From Tenacibaculum sp. L6 (GTDB lineage Bacteria; Bacteroidota; Bacteroidia; Flavobacteriales; Flavobacteriaceae), in assembly GCF_028823685.1 (NCBI RefSeq), contig NZ_JAPEHZ010000002.1, positions 1 to 64,000 on the forward strand: a stretch of 64,000 bases of DNA, read 5' to 3'. Positions 27,301 to 35,361 of this stretch are shown here, piece after piece. The first letter of the stretch is position 1, and every line of letters begins with the position of its first letter. The notes beneath the pieces were generated by a model. The model was not told the origin of the DNA and did not search any database. It was given only the letters and a program-made list of their open reading frames with translations. The translations under genes and the position numbers were made by a program.

Positions 27301-28723
27301 AAAACTAGCTGATTTTACCAAAGGTGAAGCCGATGTATTACGTAAAGCAATGGGTAAAAAGCAAGCAGCGGTACTTGCTAAAATGAAACCTAAGTTTGTG
27401 AATCAAGCGAAAGCTAACGGACATGATGAAAAAGCCTTAGAAAAAATTTGGAAAGACTGGGAGGCATTTGCATCCTATGCTTTCAACAAATCGCACTCAA
27501 CTTGTTATGCGTGGATTGCCTATCAAACTGCCTATTTAAAAGCTCACTACCCTGCCGAATATATGGCTGCGGTTCTTTCAAACAACATGAACGATATTAA
27601 ATCTGTTTCATTTTTTATGGAAGAATGTAAGCATATGGGCTTAGAAGTATTAGGACCAGATGTAAATGAATCATATGCTAAGTTTTCTGTAAATAAAGAT
27701 GGCGCTGTTCGTTTTGGTATGGCTGCAATTAAAGGTGTTGGTGGTTCTGCTGTAAAAGCTATTATTGATGAACGTAAAGAAAACGGACATTATTCTTCTG
27801 TTTTTGATGTAGCAAAACGTGTGGATTTACGTGTAGCAAACAAAAAAGCTTTTGAAGGATTAGTCTTAGCTGGAGGGTTTGATTCATTTACGAGTACACA
27901 TCGTGCTCAATATTATGTAAAAGACGAAAAAGGGCAAACTTTCTTAGAGAAAGCCATCCGTTTTGGAAATAAATATCAAGAAAATCAAAACTCCTCTCAA
28001 GTTTCTCTGTTTGGAGAAGCCTCTGAAGTTGATTTACCAGAACCTCAGGTTCCGGTATGTGAAACATGGGGAACTATGGAACTTTTAGCTCGCGAGAAAG
28101 AAGTGGTAGGAATGTATATTTCTGCGCATCCGTTGGATGATTTTAAAAATGAAATGAACTTTTGCAACGCTACCCTAGCACATTTTAAAAATATTGCTCA
28201 ATACGAAGGTTTAGGATTGTCTTTTGCCGGTATTGTTACCGATGTGCAACACCGTGTATCTAAAGCCGGAAAAGGGTGGGCTTCTTTTATTATAGAGGAT
28301 TACAATGACAGCTACGAGTTCAGAATTTTTGGGGAAGATTACTTAAAATTCAAGCACTTTTTGGTTCCAAATTCATTCTTGTTTATCAAAACAACTATCA
28401 AACCTGGGTGGACTAACAAAGAAGGAGTTAAAGGTGAACCTAGAATTGGATTTAATGAATTTTTATTATTACACGACATCATGGACAAAATGTGTAAAAA
28501 ACTAACCATTAAAATTCCGTTACAAGAAGTAAAAGAAAACACGATTAAGGAGTTACAACACTTATTTGCTACCAATAAAGGTTCTCAAAGCTTATACTTT
28601 ACTATTTGGGATACTGAAGAAAAAATTGAGCTAAGTTTACCAAGTAGAACTACTAAAATTAAAGTGTCTAGTGAATTTTTAAAAGCTTTAGACGAGCAAT
28701 TTATTGATTACAAATTGAATTAA
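24350..28723 (+). CDS. dnaE: DNA polymerase III alpha subunit with N-terminal 3'-5' exonuclease domain
   Basis: This 1457-residue replicative polymerase opens with a DEDDh exonuclease domain (residues 1-200): FDTETTG at 5-11 and a late HNATADVEAT block. A linker rich in Lys and Glu follows, then the PHP domain (from about 258, with His262-x-His264-x-His266). The polymerase palm has Asp688 and Asp690 in MPDIDIDFDDEGRG and Asp855 in LKMDFLGLKTL. A helix-hairpin-helix/OB region lies near 1285-1350. The TTG six bases upstream is in frame, but ATG is the natural start. The exonuclease is fused at the N-terminus, unlike PolC, where it sits inside the PHP domain, so proofreading may be intrinsic here. 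Confidence 0.95.
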   Translation: MYLIFDTETTGLPKSWNAPITDTDNWPRAIQIAWQLHDELGNLVEHNDFLIQPDGFNIPYDAERIHGISTDLAIEQGIQLSEGLELFKNALQKTKFIVGQNVGFDVNIMGCEFHRLGVENNLTELPVLDTCTEHTAEMCQIPGGRGGKFKLPTLTELHNHLFGTGFGEAHNATADVEATTRCFLELIRLRQYTEEQLDVPSDYFKRYTEANPNPIQVIGLKHLNLKKESEKIRKRKSSETEEATTISTAEGLAELKGVKFAHLHNHTQYSILQSTIQIGNIVNAAAKDNMSAVAMTDTGNMMAAFHFVQAVLGHNKAAEAANQEAIEKGETPTETILKPIVGCEFNICEDHTNKSQKDNGYQVVLLAKNKNGYHNLAKMSSIAFVDGFYYVPRIDKKIIEQYKEDVIVLTGNLYGEVPSKILNVGEAQAEEALLWWKEQFGDDLYIELMRHGQEDERVVNETLLEFSKKHNVKIVATNNTFYLEKEDANAHDILLCVKDGEKQATPKGRGRGYRYGLPNDEYYFKSTEEMKKLFADLPEAIINIQEIVDKVEPFGLARDVLLPAFDIPEEFRDEKDLEDGGKRGENNFLRHLTYEGAKKRYGEITDSIRERLDFELDVIAKTGYPGYFLIVEDFIREARNMDVSVGPGRGSAAGSVVAYCLWITNIDPIKYDLLFERFLNPERVSMPDIDIDFDDEGRGRVMDYVIQKYGANQVAQIITYGTMAAKSSVRDTARVLDLPLFEADRIAKLIPGMKLAKIFSLDEAELKAKLRSEEIEMVNELKAIADGSGLEAETINKARILEGSVRNTGIHACGVIITPDDITKFVPVSVAKDSDMYVTQFDNSVVESAGLLKMDFLGLKTLTLIKDTVKIVKARHGVELDPESFPIDDKETYALFQRGETVGIFQYESPGMQKYMRELKPTVFADLIAMNALYRPGPLEYIPSFIRRKHGDEEIQYDLPAMEEYLAETYGITVYQEQVMLLSQKLADFTKGEADVLRKAMGKKQAAVLAKMKPKFVNQAKANGHDEKALEKIWKDWEAFASYAFNKSHSTCYAWIAYQTAYLKAHYPAEYMAAVLSNNMNDIKSVSFFMEECKHMGLEVLGPDVNESYAKFSVNKDGAVRFGMAAIKGVGGSAVKAIIDERKENGHYSSVFDVAKRVDLRVANKKAFEGLVLAGGFDSFTSTHRAQYYVKDEKGQTFLEKAIRFGNKYQENQNSSQVSLFGEASEVDLPEPQVPVCETWGTMELLAREKEVVGMYISAHPLDDFKNEMNFCNATLAHFKNIAQYEGLGLSFAGIVTDVQHRVSKAGKGWASFIIEDYNDSYEFRIFGEDYLKFKHFLVPNSFLFIKTTIKPGWTNKEGVKGEPRIGFNEFLLLHDIMDKMCKKLTIKIPLQEVKENTIKELQHLFATNKGSQSLYFTIWDTEEKIELSLPSRTTKIKVSSEFLKALDEQFIDYKLN

Positions 28724-28727
28724 CTGA

Positions 28728-29084
28728 ATGCTACCTAGCTATCAAAATAGCGCTGATTTACTGAGTAGTGTCGCTAACACCAAGTTGTATAAAGATCTTA
28801 TTATTCAACTTAACAAAGATCTTAACCTAACTGGTATTGATGCTAATTTTTCTGAAGTCAGTAGCCCTTTAGAATTAAAAGAAGCGCTTCAAAAAACGAT
28901 AAGAGAATTAATCCTGCGTGATTTTAATTCTTACACCAATCTTTTATATTGCATTGATGTTTCTGAAAAGGAAATACAAAATATAACATCAAGTGATATT
29001 GATAAGTATTCTGAAAATGCTACTTTTTTAATTTTAAAAAGAGTTTGGAAAAAAGTGTGGTTTAAACATCAGTTTTCTGGGTAG
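28728..29084 (+). CDS. small protein of unknown function downstream of dnaE
   Basis: This 118-residue acidic, mostly helical protein (KDLIIQLNKDLNL, LKEALQKTIRELILRDF) has a basic tail (LKRVWKKVWFKHQF). It has no signal peptide or membrane helix and no motif I recognise. It starts 4 bases after the dnaE stop and is probably cotranscribed. Its last 23 bases overlap the convergent gldA gene. Conservation next to dnaE in relatives would be the best test that it is real. Confidence 0.5.
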   Translation: MLPSYQNSADLLSSVANTKLYKDLIIQLNKDLNLTGIDANFSEVSSPLELKEALQKTIRELILRDFNSYTNLLYCIDVSEKEIQNITSSDIDKYSENATFLILKRVWKKVWFKHQFSG

Positions 29085-29970
29085 TCAACTCCCTAAACAA
29101 GCTTTCTAAGTTTTTGTTTTCGGTATTTAGTCCTAAAATTTTCAAGCCGTTTTCTTGAGCAAAATCGAAAATTACTGGACGCATATCTTCCGAAGTATCA
29201 AAGGTTAAAATCCAGTTGTTTTCTACGGTGTTTTTAAAGGCTTTAATATTTGGTAATCGTTTGATAAACTGTTCTTCTAATTTGTAATCAAACGTTACTC
29301 GTATCACTTGTTCCGTATCTGTTTTTAATTCAGATATCGGCTTGTCAATTACTATTTCTCCTTTATTAATAATGATTACACGATCGCAAACAGCTTCTAC
29401 TTCTTGCATAATATGAGTAGACAGTAAAACCGTTTTATCTTTGCCTAATTCTTTAATCAATTCGCGAATTTCAACCAATTGATTCGGGTCTAACCCTGTG
29501 GTAGGCTCGTCTAAAATCAATACTTCAGGATTGTGTAAAATAGCGGCTGCCAATCCTACACGTTGACGGTATCCTTTAGATAATTGATTGATTTTTTTAT
29601 GCGCTTCTACCGATAATCCTACTTGCTCAATTACCTCTGCAACTTTTGCCTTATCAATTTTATGTAAAGAAGCCTGAAATTGTAAGTATTCCTTAACATA
29701 CATATCTAAATACAACGGATTATGCTCCGGTAAATACCCTATCTTTTTTTGAGCTTCGATAGGATTTGTAATTACATCTATACCACTTACCAAAACACTT
29801 CCTGCTGATGGCTGAATAAAACCTGTTAAGATTTTCATCGTAGTTGATTTTCCTGCTCCATTTGGACCCAAAAACCCAACAATTTCTCCTTTGTTTGCTT
29901 CAAAAGAAATAGTATTTACTGCTTTTTGTGCTCCGTAAGTTTTTGATATTCCTGTAAGTTGTATTGACAT
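29062..29970 (-). CDS. gldA: gliding-motility ABC transporter ATP-binding protein GldA
   Basis: This 302-residue ABC ATPase has Walker A GPNGAGKS at residues 35-42, the signature region LSKGYRQRVGL, Walker B VLILDEPTTGLDP, and the switch His in LLSTHIMQEVEAVCDR. The 80-residue tail after the ATPase core is typical of GldA. In Flavobacterium johnsoniae, GldA works with the permeases GldF and GldG in gliding. Neither permease gene is visible here. The assignment to GldA rather than another ABC-2-type ATPase is by resemblance. Confidence 0.82.
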   Translation of the reverse strand: MSIQLTGISKTYGAQKAVNTISFEANKGEIVGFLGPNGAGKSTTMKILTGFIQPSAGSVLVSGIDVITNPIEAQKKIGYLPEHNPLYLDMYVKEYLQFQASLHKIDKAKVAEVIEQVGLSVEAHKKINQLSKGYRQRVGLAAAILHNPEVLILDEPTTGLDPNQLVEIRELIKELGKDKTVLLSTHIMQEVEAVCDRVIIINKGEIVIDKPISELKTDTEQVIRVTFDYKLEEQFIKRLPNIKAFKNTVENNWILTFDTSEDMRPVIFDFAQENGLKILGLNTENKNLESLFRELTTQKTDV

Positions 29971-30037
29971 ACTTTTAGTTAGATTGATAGATTTTTAGAT
30001 AAAAGATTCAAGGTTTATTTACTTTAACCTTATATCC

Positions 30038-30529
30038 TTAATCTTTTCTCTTTTCGTAAGAAACGAAACTGTAATCATATTTATTTTTCTCATCTGCTTT
30101 AAAATCTTCTCTAGCTACTTCTTTCCAAACAGTTTTGTCTATCTCTGAAAAAAAAGCATCTGCTTCAAATTCGTGATGCACAATAGTAATATCCAAACGA
30201 TCTACTAAGTCTTGTTCTAAAGCTTGCTTATAAATTTGAGCTCCTCCAAGAATGAAAGCATCATTTCCTTCTGCTAACTCAATTGCCTGCTCAATACTAT
30301 TGGCTATAAGACATCCATCTTTAAAATAATCGTTATTTCTGGTAATAATGATAGAAGTACGATTAGGCAACGGTTTTCCAATACTTTCAAAAGTATTACG
30401 CCCCATTAAAATATGATGACCTGATGTAATTTGTTTAAACCTTTTTAGGTCGGCTGGTAAATGCCAAATTAAGTCGTTATCTTTTCCTAAAGCATTGTTT
30501 TTTGCAATGGCAGCAATAAGTGTAATCAT
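30038..30529 (-). CDS. folA: dihydrofolate reductase
   Basis: This 163-residue enzyme reduces dihydrofolate to tetrahydrofolate with NADPH. It begins MITLIAAIAKNNALGKDNDLIWHLPADLKRF, with the substrate-binding Trp and acidic region of the DHFR fold. It has the NADPH-binding ILMGRNTFESIGKPLPNR and the FILGGAQIYKQAL block. It is the last gene of a cluster starting with thyA, which makes dihydrofolate when it methylates dUMP, so the two are functionally linked. Confidence 0.96.
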   Translation of the reverse strand: MITLIAAIAKNNALGKDNDLIWHLPADLKRFKQITSGHHILMGRNTFESIGKPLPNRTSIIITRNNDYFKDGCLIANSIEQAIELAEGNDAFILGGAQIYKQALEQDLVDRLDITIVHHEFEADAFFSEIDKTVWKEVAREDFKADEKNKYDYSFVSYEKRKD

Positions 30530-30547
30530 AAATCTTAGTTGAAGGGT

Positions 30548-30733
30548 TTACATACTTTTAACCCACTCTTTAATATATCCTGTAAGATCTCTTTTCTCTG
30601 TAATAGCCTCTTCTAATTCTTCTGTACTAATATTATCCACTAAAGTATGAATAGCTCTTAATACATTTTCATTTTGAATATCGGCTATTTTTTCATAGAG
30701 AGCGTCCTTTAAAGTATCGATATCTGTGGTCAT
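30548..30733 (-). CDS. small acidic protein between thyA and folA
   Basis: This 61-residue protein is almost entirely helical and acidic (DIDTLKDALYEKIADIQNEN, STEELEEAITEK), without membrane segment or signal peptide. It resembles small antitoxin-like or addiction-module-component proteins in length and charge, but I cannot place it in a family and no toxin gene is next to it. It lies 64 bases after thyA and 18 bases before folA on the same strand, so it is probably in the same transcript. Confidence 0.5.
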   Translation of the reverse strand: MTTDIDTLKDALYEKIADIQNENVLRAIHTLVDNISTEELEEAITEKRDLTGYIKEWVKSM

Positions 30734-30797
30734 TTTTTATAGATTTTAGCTGGTTTTCTACAAATTTACTAAACAAACTACAAAAAATAAAGTTAAA

Positions 30798-31622
30798 TTA
30801 TACAGCTACAATTCCTTTGATATGAGGATGTGGGTTATAATCAATCAACTCAAAATCGTCAAAAGTAAAATCTTCTATATTCTTTATTTCTGGATTGATT
30901 TTCATCTTCGGAAGTGGTCTTGGATCACGTGATAATTGTAACTCTAACTGCTCTAAATGGTTGTTATAGATATGTGCATCGCCAAAAGTATGAATAAACT
31001 CTCCTGCTTCATAACCACAAACTTGAGCTACCATCATGGTGAACAACGCATATGATGCAATGTTAAACGGAACTCCTAAAAAGATATCCGCGCTACGCTG
31101 ATACAGTTGACATGATAATTTTCCATCAGCTACATAAAACTGAAAAAAAGCATGACATGGTGGAAGCGCTGCTTTCCCATTCGCTACATTAACTGAAAAT
31201 GACTTAGAAGTATCTGGTAACACTGACGGATTCCATGCTGATATCAACATTCTACGGCTATTCGGATTCGTTTTTAGTGTTTCTATCACTTCTTTTAACT
31301 GATCTATTTCATCACTATTCCAATTACGCCATTGATGACCATAGACAGGTCCTAAATCGCCATTTTCATCTGCCCATTCATTCCAAATACGAACACCATT
31401 TTCCTGAAGATATTTAACATTAGTATCACCTTTTATAAACCACAATAACTCATAAATAATCGACTTTAAATGTAACTTTTTTGTCGTTACCATCGGAAAA
31501 CCTTCACTTAAATCAAATCGCATTTGATAACCAAAAACACTTTTGGTTCCCGTTCCTGTTCTGTCTCCTTTTTCGTTTCCGTTGTCTAAAACGTGTTGTA
31601 CTAAATCTAAATACTGCTTCAT
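30798..31622 (-). CDS. thyA: thymidylate synthase
   Basis: This 274-residue enzyme converts dUMP and methylene-tetrahydrofolate to dTMP and dihydrofolate. The nucleophile is Cys156 in [12 protein letters not shown]. The phosphate-binding [10 protein letters not shown], the [18 protein letters not shown] block and the C-terminal KGIVAV are all intact. A segment before the active site ([14 protein letters not shown]) is about ten residues longer than in E. coli ThyA. It heads the thyA/small ORF/folA cluster. Confidence 0.97.
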   Translation of the reverse strand: MKQYLDLVQHVLDNGNEKGDRTGTGTKSVFGYQMRFDLSEGFPMVTTKKLHLKSIIYELLWFIKGDTNVKYLQENGVRIWNEWADENGDLGPVYGHQWRNWNSDEIDQLKEVIETLKTNPNSRRMLISAWNPSVLPDTSKSFSVNVANGKAALPPCHAFFQFYVADGKLSCQLYQRSADIFLGVPFNIASYALFTMMVAQVCGYEAGEFIHTFGDAHIYNNHLEQLELQLSRDPRPLPKMKINPEIKNIEDFTFDDFELIDYNPHPHIKGIVAV

Positions 31623-31673
31623 CCTTCTCCGTTTAATCGTTAAACTTTCGTATTAAATAATCAAGGTAAAAAT

Positions 31674-31706
31674 AAAAAAGCATCTACATAAAATGTAAAT
31701 GCTTTT
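31674..31706 (-). terminator. terminator of the nucleoside-transporter operon
   Basis: AAAAAGCAT-C-TACAT and ATGTA-A-ATGCTTTTT pair around a 3-base loop with a single mismatch. On the minus strand the stem is followed by TTTTTTATTTTT. It lies between the transporter gene (ends at 31755) and thyA (starts at 31622). Confidence 0.75.
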
Positions 31707-31754
31707 TAAAATTATATTAATAAGTTATTAACTTTTTGTTTCTAATAATCGTCA

Positions 31755-33500
31755 CTAACCTATAATCATTCCCGCAATAGTTGCTGACATTAACGAAGCA
31801 ATAGTACCTCCAATTAATGCTTTCATTCCGAATTCAGATAAGTTTTTACGCTGACCTGGCGCTAAAGAACCAATACCTCCAATTTGAATACCAATTGAAG
31901 CAAAGTTTGCGAATCCGCATAACATATACGTTGCCATAATGATAGACTTATTATATGTTAAATGTGTAGCGCTCGCTGCATTTTTTAAATCTGCTAACTG
32001 AATATATCCTACAAACTCACTTGCTGCTAACTTAACACCTAATAACTGTCCCATTAACGCCATATCTTCTTTTGCAACACCAATTAACCACATTAATGGC
32101 GCAAATACATACCCTAAAATAAACTCTAACGACAATGCTTCATAAGGCGTTGCTCCTGCAATTAACTCGTTTAACGAAGTGAATTTCCAGTTAAAATATT
32201 CGATTCCATCAAAGCTTCCTGCTGTTCCTAAAATTCCATTAATCATAGCGATAAAAGCAATAAATACTAATAACATCGCTGCAACATTCATTGCCAACTG
32301 CAACCCTTCTGTTGTTCCATTAGCAATAGCATCTAAAATATTTGAACCAATTTTTTCTGATGATACTTGCACATCAGTATTTACTTCTTCCGTTTGTGGA
32401 TATAATATTTTTGAAATAATAATTGCTCCAGGTGCTGCCATTACCGATGCTGCCAATAAATGTTTCGCATATAATAAACGTAATGCTTCATCATCACCTC
32501 CTAAGAAACCTATATAGGCAGCTAACACTGCTCCTGCTACGGTTGCCATTCCTCCTATCATTACCAATAAGATTTCAGAACGGTTCATTTTCTCTAAATA
32601 TGCTTTAATTAACAAAGGTGCTTCTGTTTGTCCTAAGAAAATATTTCCTGCCACAGATAAACTTTCTGCTCCTGAAATTTTTAATCCTTTAGATAATAAC
32701 CATGCCAATCCTTTTACTACTTTTTGAATAACTCCTAAGTAAAATAAAAGTGAGGTTAATGCAGAGAAGAAAATAATCGTAGGCAATACTTGAAATGCGA
32801 AAATGAACCCGAAAGAATCCATATCTGCTACCAAACCACTGAATAAAAACTCACTTCCTGCGCGAGTAAAATCTAAAACGCTTACAAATAAACTTCCTAT
32901 TAATTCAAATGTTTTTTGAACAAATGACACTTTTAAAACCCCAATAGCAATTAACAATTGAAATGCTAATCCTAATCCGACTGTCTTCCAATCTATTCCT
33001 CTGCGGTTCGCACTAAATAAAAAAGCAATGATTAATAAGGAAACCATCCCTAAAGCTCCTCTCCATAAACTTTGGAAAGAAAAACCTTGACTCGGAATTA
33101 TTTCACTCTCTTTTTGTTCAGCTTCTTCAGCTTCAATAACTGAACCTGCTACTGGCTCTGTTGTAAACTTATACAACATATTTTTCTCAGAAAGTATTAA
33201 TCCGTCTTCTGCTAATTCAACCACATTGTAATAGCGAACAGTATCGTTAGGTTGGTCGTAATTAAAAATTAATAAGTTGTTTTGGTGAATATAGTTTCCT
33301 GAAGCTTGTAAACTATCTTTATCAACTAATGAGTAGTTGAATTTTCCTTCTGACAGATTAAGAACATCTGCAGAGTTTATCGTAACAATTGAATCTCCTT
33401 CAGTTGTTGTGATTGATGAGAAATTCCACTTTTTTTCAATGCTTTGACCAAAAGTTATCATCGTAACGCAAAGCATTATGAAAGTAAATAGTTTCTTCAT
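31755..33500 (-). CDS. concentrative nucleoside transporter (CNT/NupC family) with periplasmic N-terminal domain
   Basis: This 581-residue inner-membrane protein has a signal peptide (MKKLFTFIMLCVTMITFG) followed by a lipocalin-like strand-rich domain (residues about 20-115). The CNT transporter part runs from about 145 on, with FGFIFAFQVLPTIIFFSALTSLL, GQTEAPLLIKAYLEKMNRSE and FANFASIGIQIGGIGSLAP. It should import nucleosides with Na+ or H+. Standard NupC proteins have about 400 residues; the extra N-terminal domain accounts for the difference. It is cotranscribed with the upstream bifunctional-nuclease gene (15-base gap). Confidence 0.9.
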   Translation of the reverse strand: MKKLFTFIMLCVTMITFGQSIEKKWNFSSITTTEGDSIVTINSADVLNLSEGKFNYSLVDKDSLQASGNYIHQNNLLIFNYDQPNDTVRYYNVVELAEDGLILSEKNMLYKFTTEPVAGSVIEAEEAEQKESEIIPSQGFSFQSLWRGALGMVSLLIIAFLFSANRRGIDWKTVGLGLAFQLLIAIGVLKVSFVQKTFELIGSLFVSVLDFTRAGSEFLFSGLVADMDSFGFIFAFQVLPTIIFFSALTSLLFYLGVIQKVVKGLAWLLSKGLKISGAESLSVAGNIFLGQTEAPLLIKAYLEKMNRSEILLVMIGGMATVAGAVLAAYIGFLGGDDEALRLLYAKHLLAASVMAAPGAIIISKILYPQTEEVNTDVQVSSEKIGSNILDAIANGTTEGLQLAMNVAAMLLVFIAFIAMINGILGTAGSFDGIEYFNWKFTSLNELIAGATPYEALSLEFILGYVFAPLMWLIGVAKEDMALMGQLLGVKLAASEFVGYIQLADLKNAASATHLTYNKSIIMATYMLCGFANFASIGIQIGGIGSLAPGQRKNLSEFGMKALIGGTIASLMSATIAGMIIG

Positions 33501-33515
33501 TTTAAATGATTTTAA

Positions 33516-34133
33516 TTAAGAACGTTTGCTGATTTCATCACGGATTCTGGCCGCCAACTCATAATTTTCGTTCGCTACAGCATCGTTAAGTTGTTCGTGC
33601 AATTCTTCTAAAGATAAGTTTGAATAGTAATCTTCTTCTTTTTCATCCTCATCAAAAGAAAATTCTATTTCATCTTCTTCATCCGACTCCAAATCTTCTT
33701 CAATAGTTAACTCTTCATCCATTTTCAGATAAATACCCGCTTTATCTAAAATATTCTCATACGTATAAATTGGCGCTTCAAAACGAACCGCTAATGCAAT
33801 AGCGTCTGATGTTCGCGTATCTATCACTTCTTCTACTCCTTCTCGCTCGCAAATTAAACTTGAATAAAACACGCCATCAACCAATTTATGAATGATAACT
33901 TGTTTAATTACGATAGAAAATCTGTCTGCAAATGTTTTAAATAAATCGTGGGTAAGAGGTCTTGGTGGTCGAATTTCTTTTTCTAAAGCTATGGCAATTG
34001 ATTGTGCTTCGAAAGCCCCTATAATAATAGGTAGCGTTCTAGTTCCTTCCATCTCACTTAGCACTAAAGCATATGCCCCACTTTGTGTTTGGCTATACGA
34101 AATCCCTTTTATAGTTAGTTTAATTAAACTCAT
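33516..34133 (-). CDS. bifunctional nuclease-family (DUF151) protein with UVR-type C-terminal motif
   Basis: This 205-residue protein has an N-terminal bifunctional nuclease (BFN/DUF151) domain: residues up to about 130 include LPIIIGAFEAQSIAIALE, RPLTHDL and RTSDAIALAVRFEAPIYTYE. An acidic linker follows, then a C-terminal UvrB/UvrC-type motif (LEELHEQLNDAVANENYELAARIRDEI). The family may have nuclease activity, but its role is poorly defined in bacteria. I chose the ATG at 34133 over the TTG two codons upstream. It is the first gene of a unit with the nucleoside transporter, and the pairing suggests nucleic-acid breakdown products as a common theme (inference). Confidence 0.88.
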   Translation of the reverse strand: MSLIKLTIKGISYSQTQSGAYALVLSEMEGTRTLPIIIGAFEAQSIAIALEKEIRPPRPLTHDLFKTFADRFSIVIKQVIIHKLVDGVFYSSLICEREGVEEVIDTRTSDAIALAVRFEAPIYTYENILDKAGIYLKMDEELTIEEDLESDEEDEIEFSFDEDEKEEDYYSNLSLEELHEQLNDAVANENYELAARIRDEISKRS

Positions 34134-34157
34134 GTACAATCAATCATCATAAAATAC

Positions 34158-34203
34158 AAAAAAACTGTCTAAATTTAGGCCTTTTGCTTAAAAATTTAGA
34201 CAG
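34158..34203 (-). terminator. terminator of the etfBA operon
   Basis: CTGTCTAAATTT (34165-34176) is the exact complement of AAATTTAGACAG (34192-34203). On the minus strand the stem is followed by seven T residues. It lies after etfA and before the start of the nuclease-family gene. Confidence 0.8.
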
Positions 34204-34281
34204 CCTTCTAAAGTGGGCACAATTTACTAAAAATTATGAGTTGTACTCTAATTTCTAGCAAAAGAAAAAATTACCCCTATT

Positions 34282-35235
34282 TTATGCTTGTTTAAAAGCT
34301 TTTAATTTCTCTACTAATTGAGGCACAACTTCAAAAGCATCACCAACAATACCGTAATCTGCAGCTTTAAAGAAAGGTGCTTCAGGATCTGTGTTGATTA
34401 CTACTTTTACTTTTGATGCGTTAATACCTGCTAAGTGCTGAATTGCTCCAGAAATACCGATAGCAATGTATAAGTTTGAAGCTACTGGCTTACCTGTTTG
34501 ACCAACGTGCTCGCTATGAGGACGCCATCCTAAATCAGACACTGGTTTAGAACATGCTGTTGCAGCTCCTAAAACCTCTGCTAACTCTTCTACCATTCCC
34601 CAGTTTTCTGGTCCTTTTAAACCTCTACCTGCAGAAACAACGATATCAGCATCAGCAATAGTAACTTTACCAGTTGCTCTACTGATACTTTCAGATTTCA
34701 CTCCTAATTCTGGCAATGCAGCATCGAAACTTTCAGTTGATCCACTTACTGCATTTTCATGGGCTCCGTAAGAATTTTTAGCTACACCAACTACTTTTTT
34801 CTCTGTTGAAATTTCAGTATTGTTAAATCCTTTGTTAGAAAATGCTTTTCTCTTCACTACAAAAGGACTTGTGCTACTTGGTAACGCTACTGCATTTGAA
34901 GCATATCCTGCTTCTAAAGCTACTGCCACTAAAGGCGCTACTGTTAATCCGTCAACGCTAGAATCGATAATTACAGTATTTGCTCCCTTCGCCTCAGCAA
35001 CTTGTTTAATAATTGAAGCATATGCTTTAGCATTAAATGACGACAAATCATTCTTTACTTCAACAACTTTCTCTGCTCCGTAAGTATATAATTCAGAAGC
35101 ATCTCCTCCATTAATAGTTAACACTACTAAATCGCTTCCTAATTGTTCTGCTACTTTTTTTCCGTATGAAACAACTTCAAAAGCTGTTTTTTTGAATTTC
35201 CCTTCCGATGAATCGGCAAAAACTAATACAGACAT
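34282..35235 (-). CDS. etfA: electron transfer flavoprotein alpha subunit
   Basis: This 317-residue subunit binds FAD through its C-terminal domain, shown by the block near residues 235-275 (GQTGKPVASNLYIAIGISGA, then QHLAGINASKVKVVINTDPEAPFF). It passes electrons from acyl-CoA dehydrogenases to the respiratory chain together with EtfB. The N-terminal domain starts MSVLVFADSSEGKFKKTAFE, as in many bacterial EtfA proteins. It lies 126 bases downstream of etfB and ends in a strong terminator. Confidence 0.96.
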   Translation of the reverse strand: MSVLVFADSSEGKFKKTAFEVVSYGKKVAEQLGSDLVVLTINGGDASELYTYGAEKVVEVKNDLSSFNAKAYASIIKQVAEAKGANTVIIDSSVDGLTVAPLVAVALEAGYASNAVALPSSTSPFVVKRKAFSNKGFNNTEISTEKKVVGVAKNSYGAHENAVSGSTESFDAALPELGVKSESISRATGKVTIADADIVVSAGRGLKGPENWGMVEELAEVLGAATACSKPVSDLGWRPHSEHVGQTGKPVASNLYIAIGISGAIQHLAGINASKVKVVINTDPEAPFFKAADYGIVGDAFEVVPQLVEKLKAFKQA

Positions 35236-35361
35236 ATTTATTTAAGTTTTTAGTCGTTAGTGGTTAGTTTTTAGTTGTAAACACTAACAAATATTTTTAT
35301 TTTTTCTTTTGGACTTTGTTAAAAGAATTCAACAGTTAAACAAATCAACGTTTAAACTTTA

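Noticed and set aside
30548-30733. Toxin-antitoxin locus
   Set aside because: The neighbours are thyA and folA; no toxin-like ORF is adjacent, so only the small protein is recorded.
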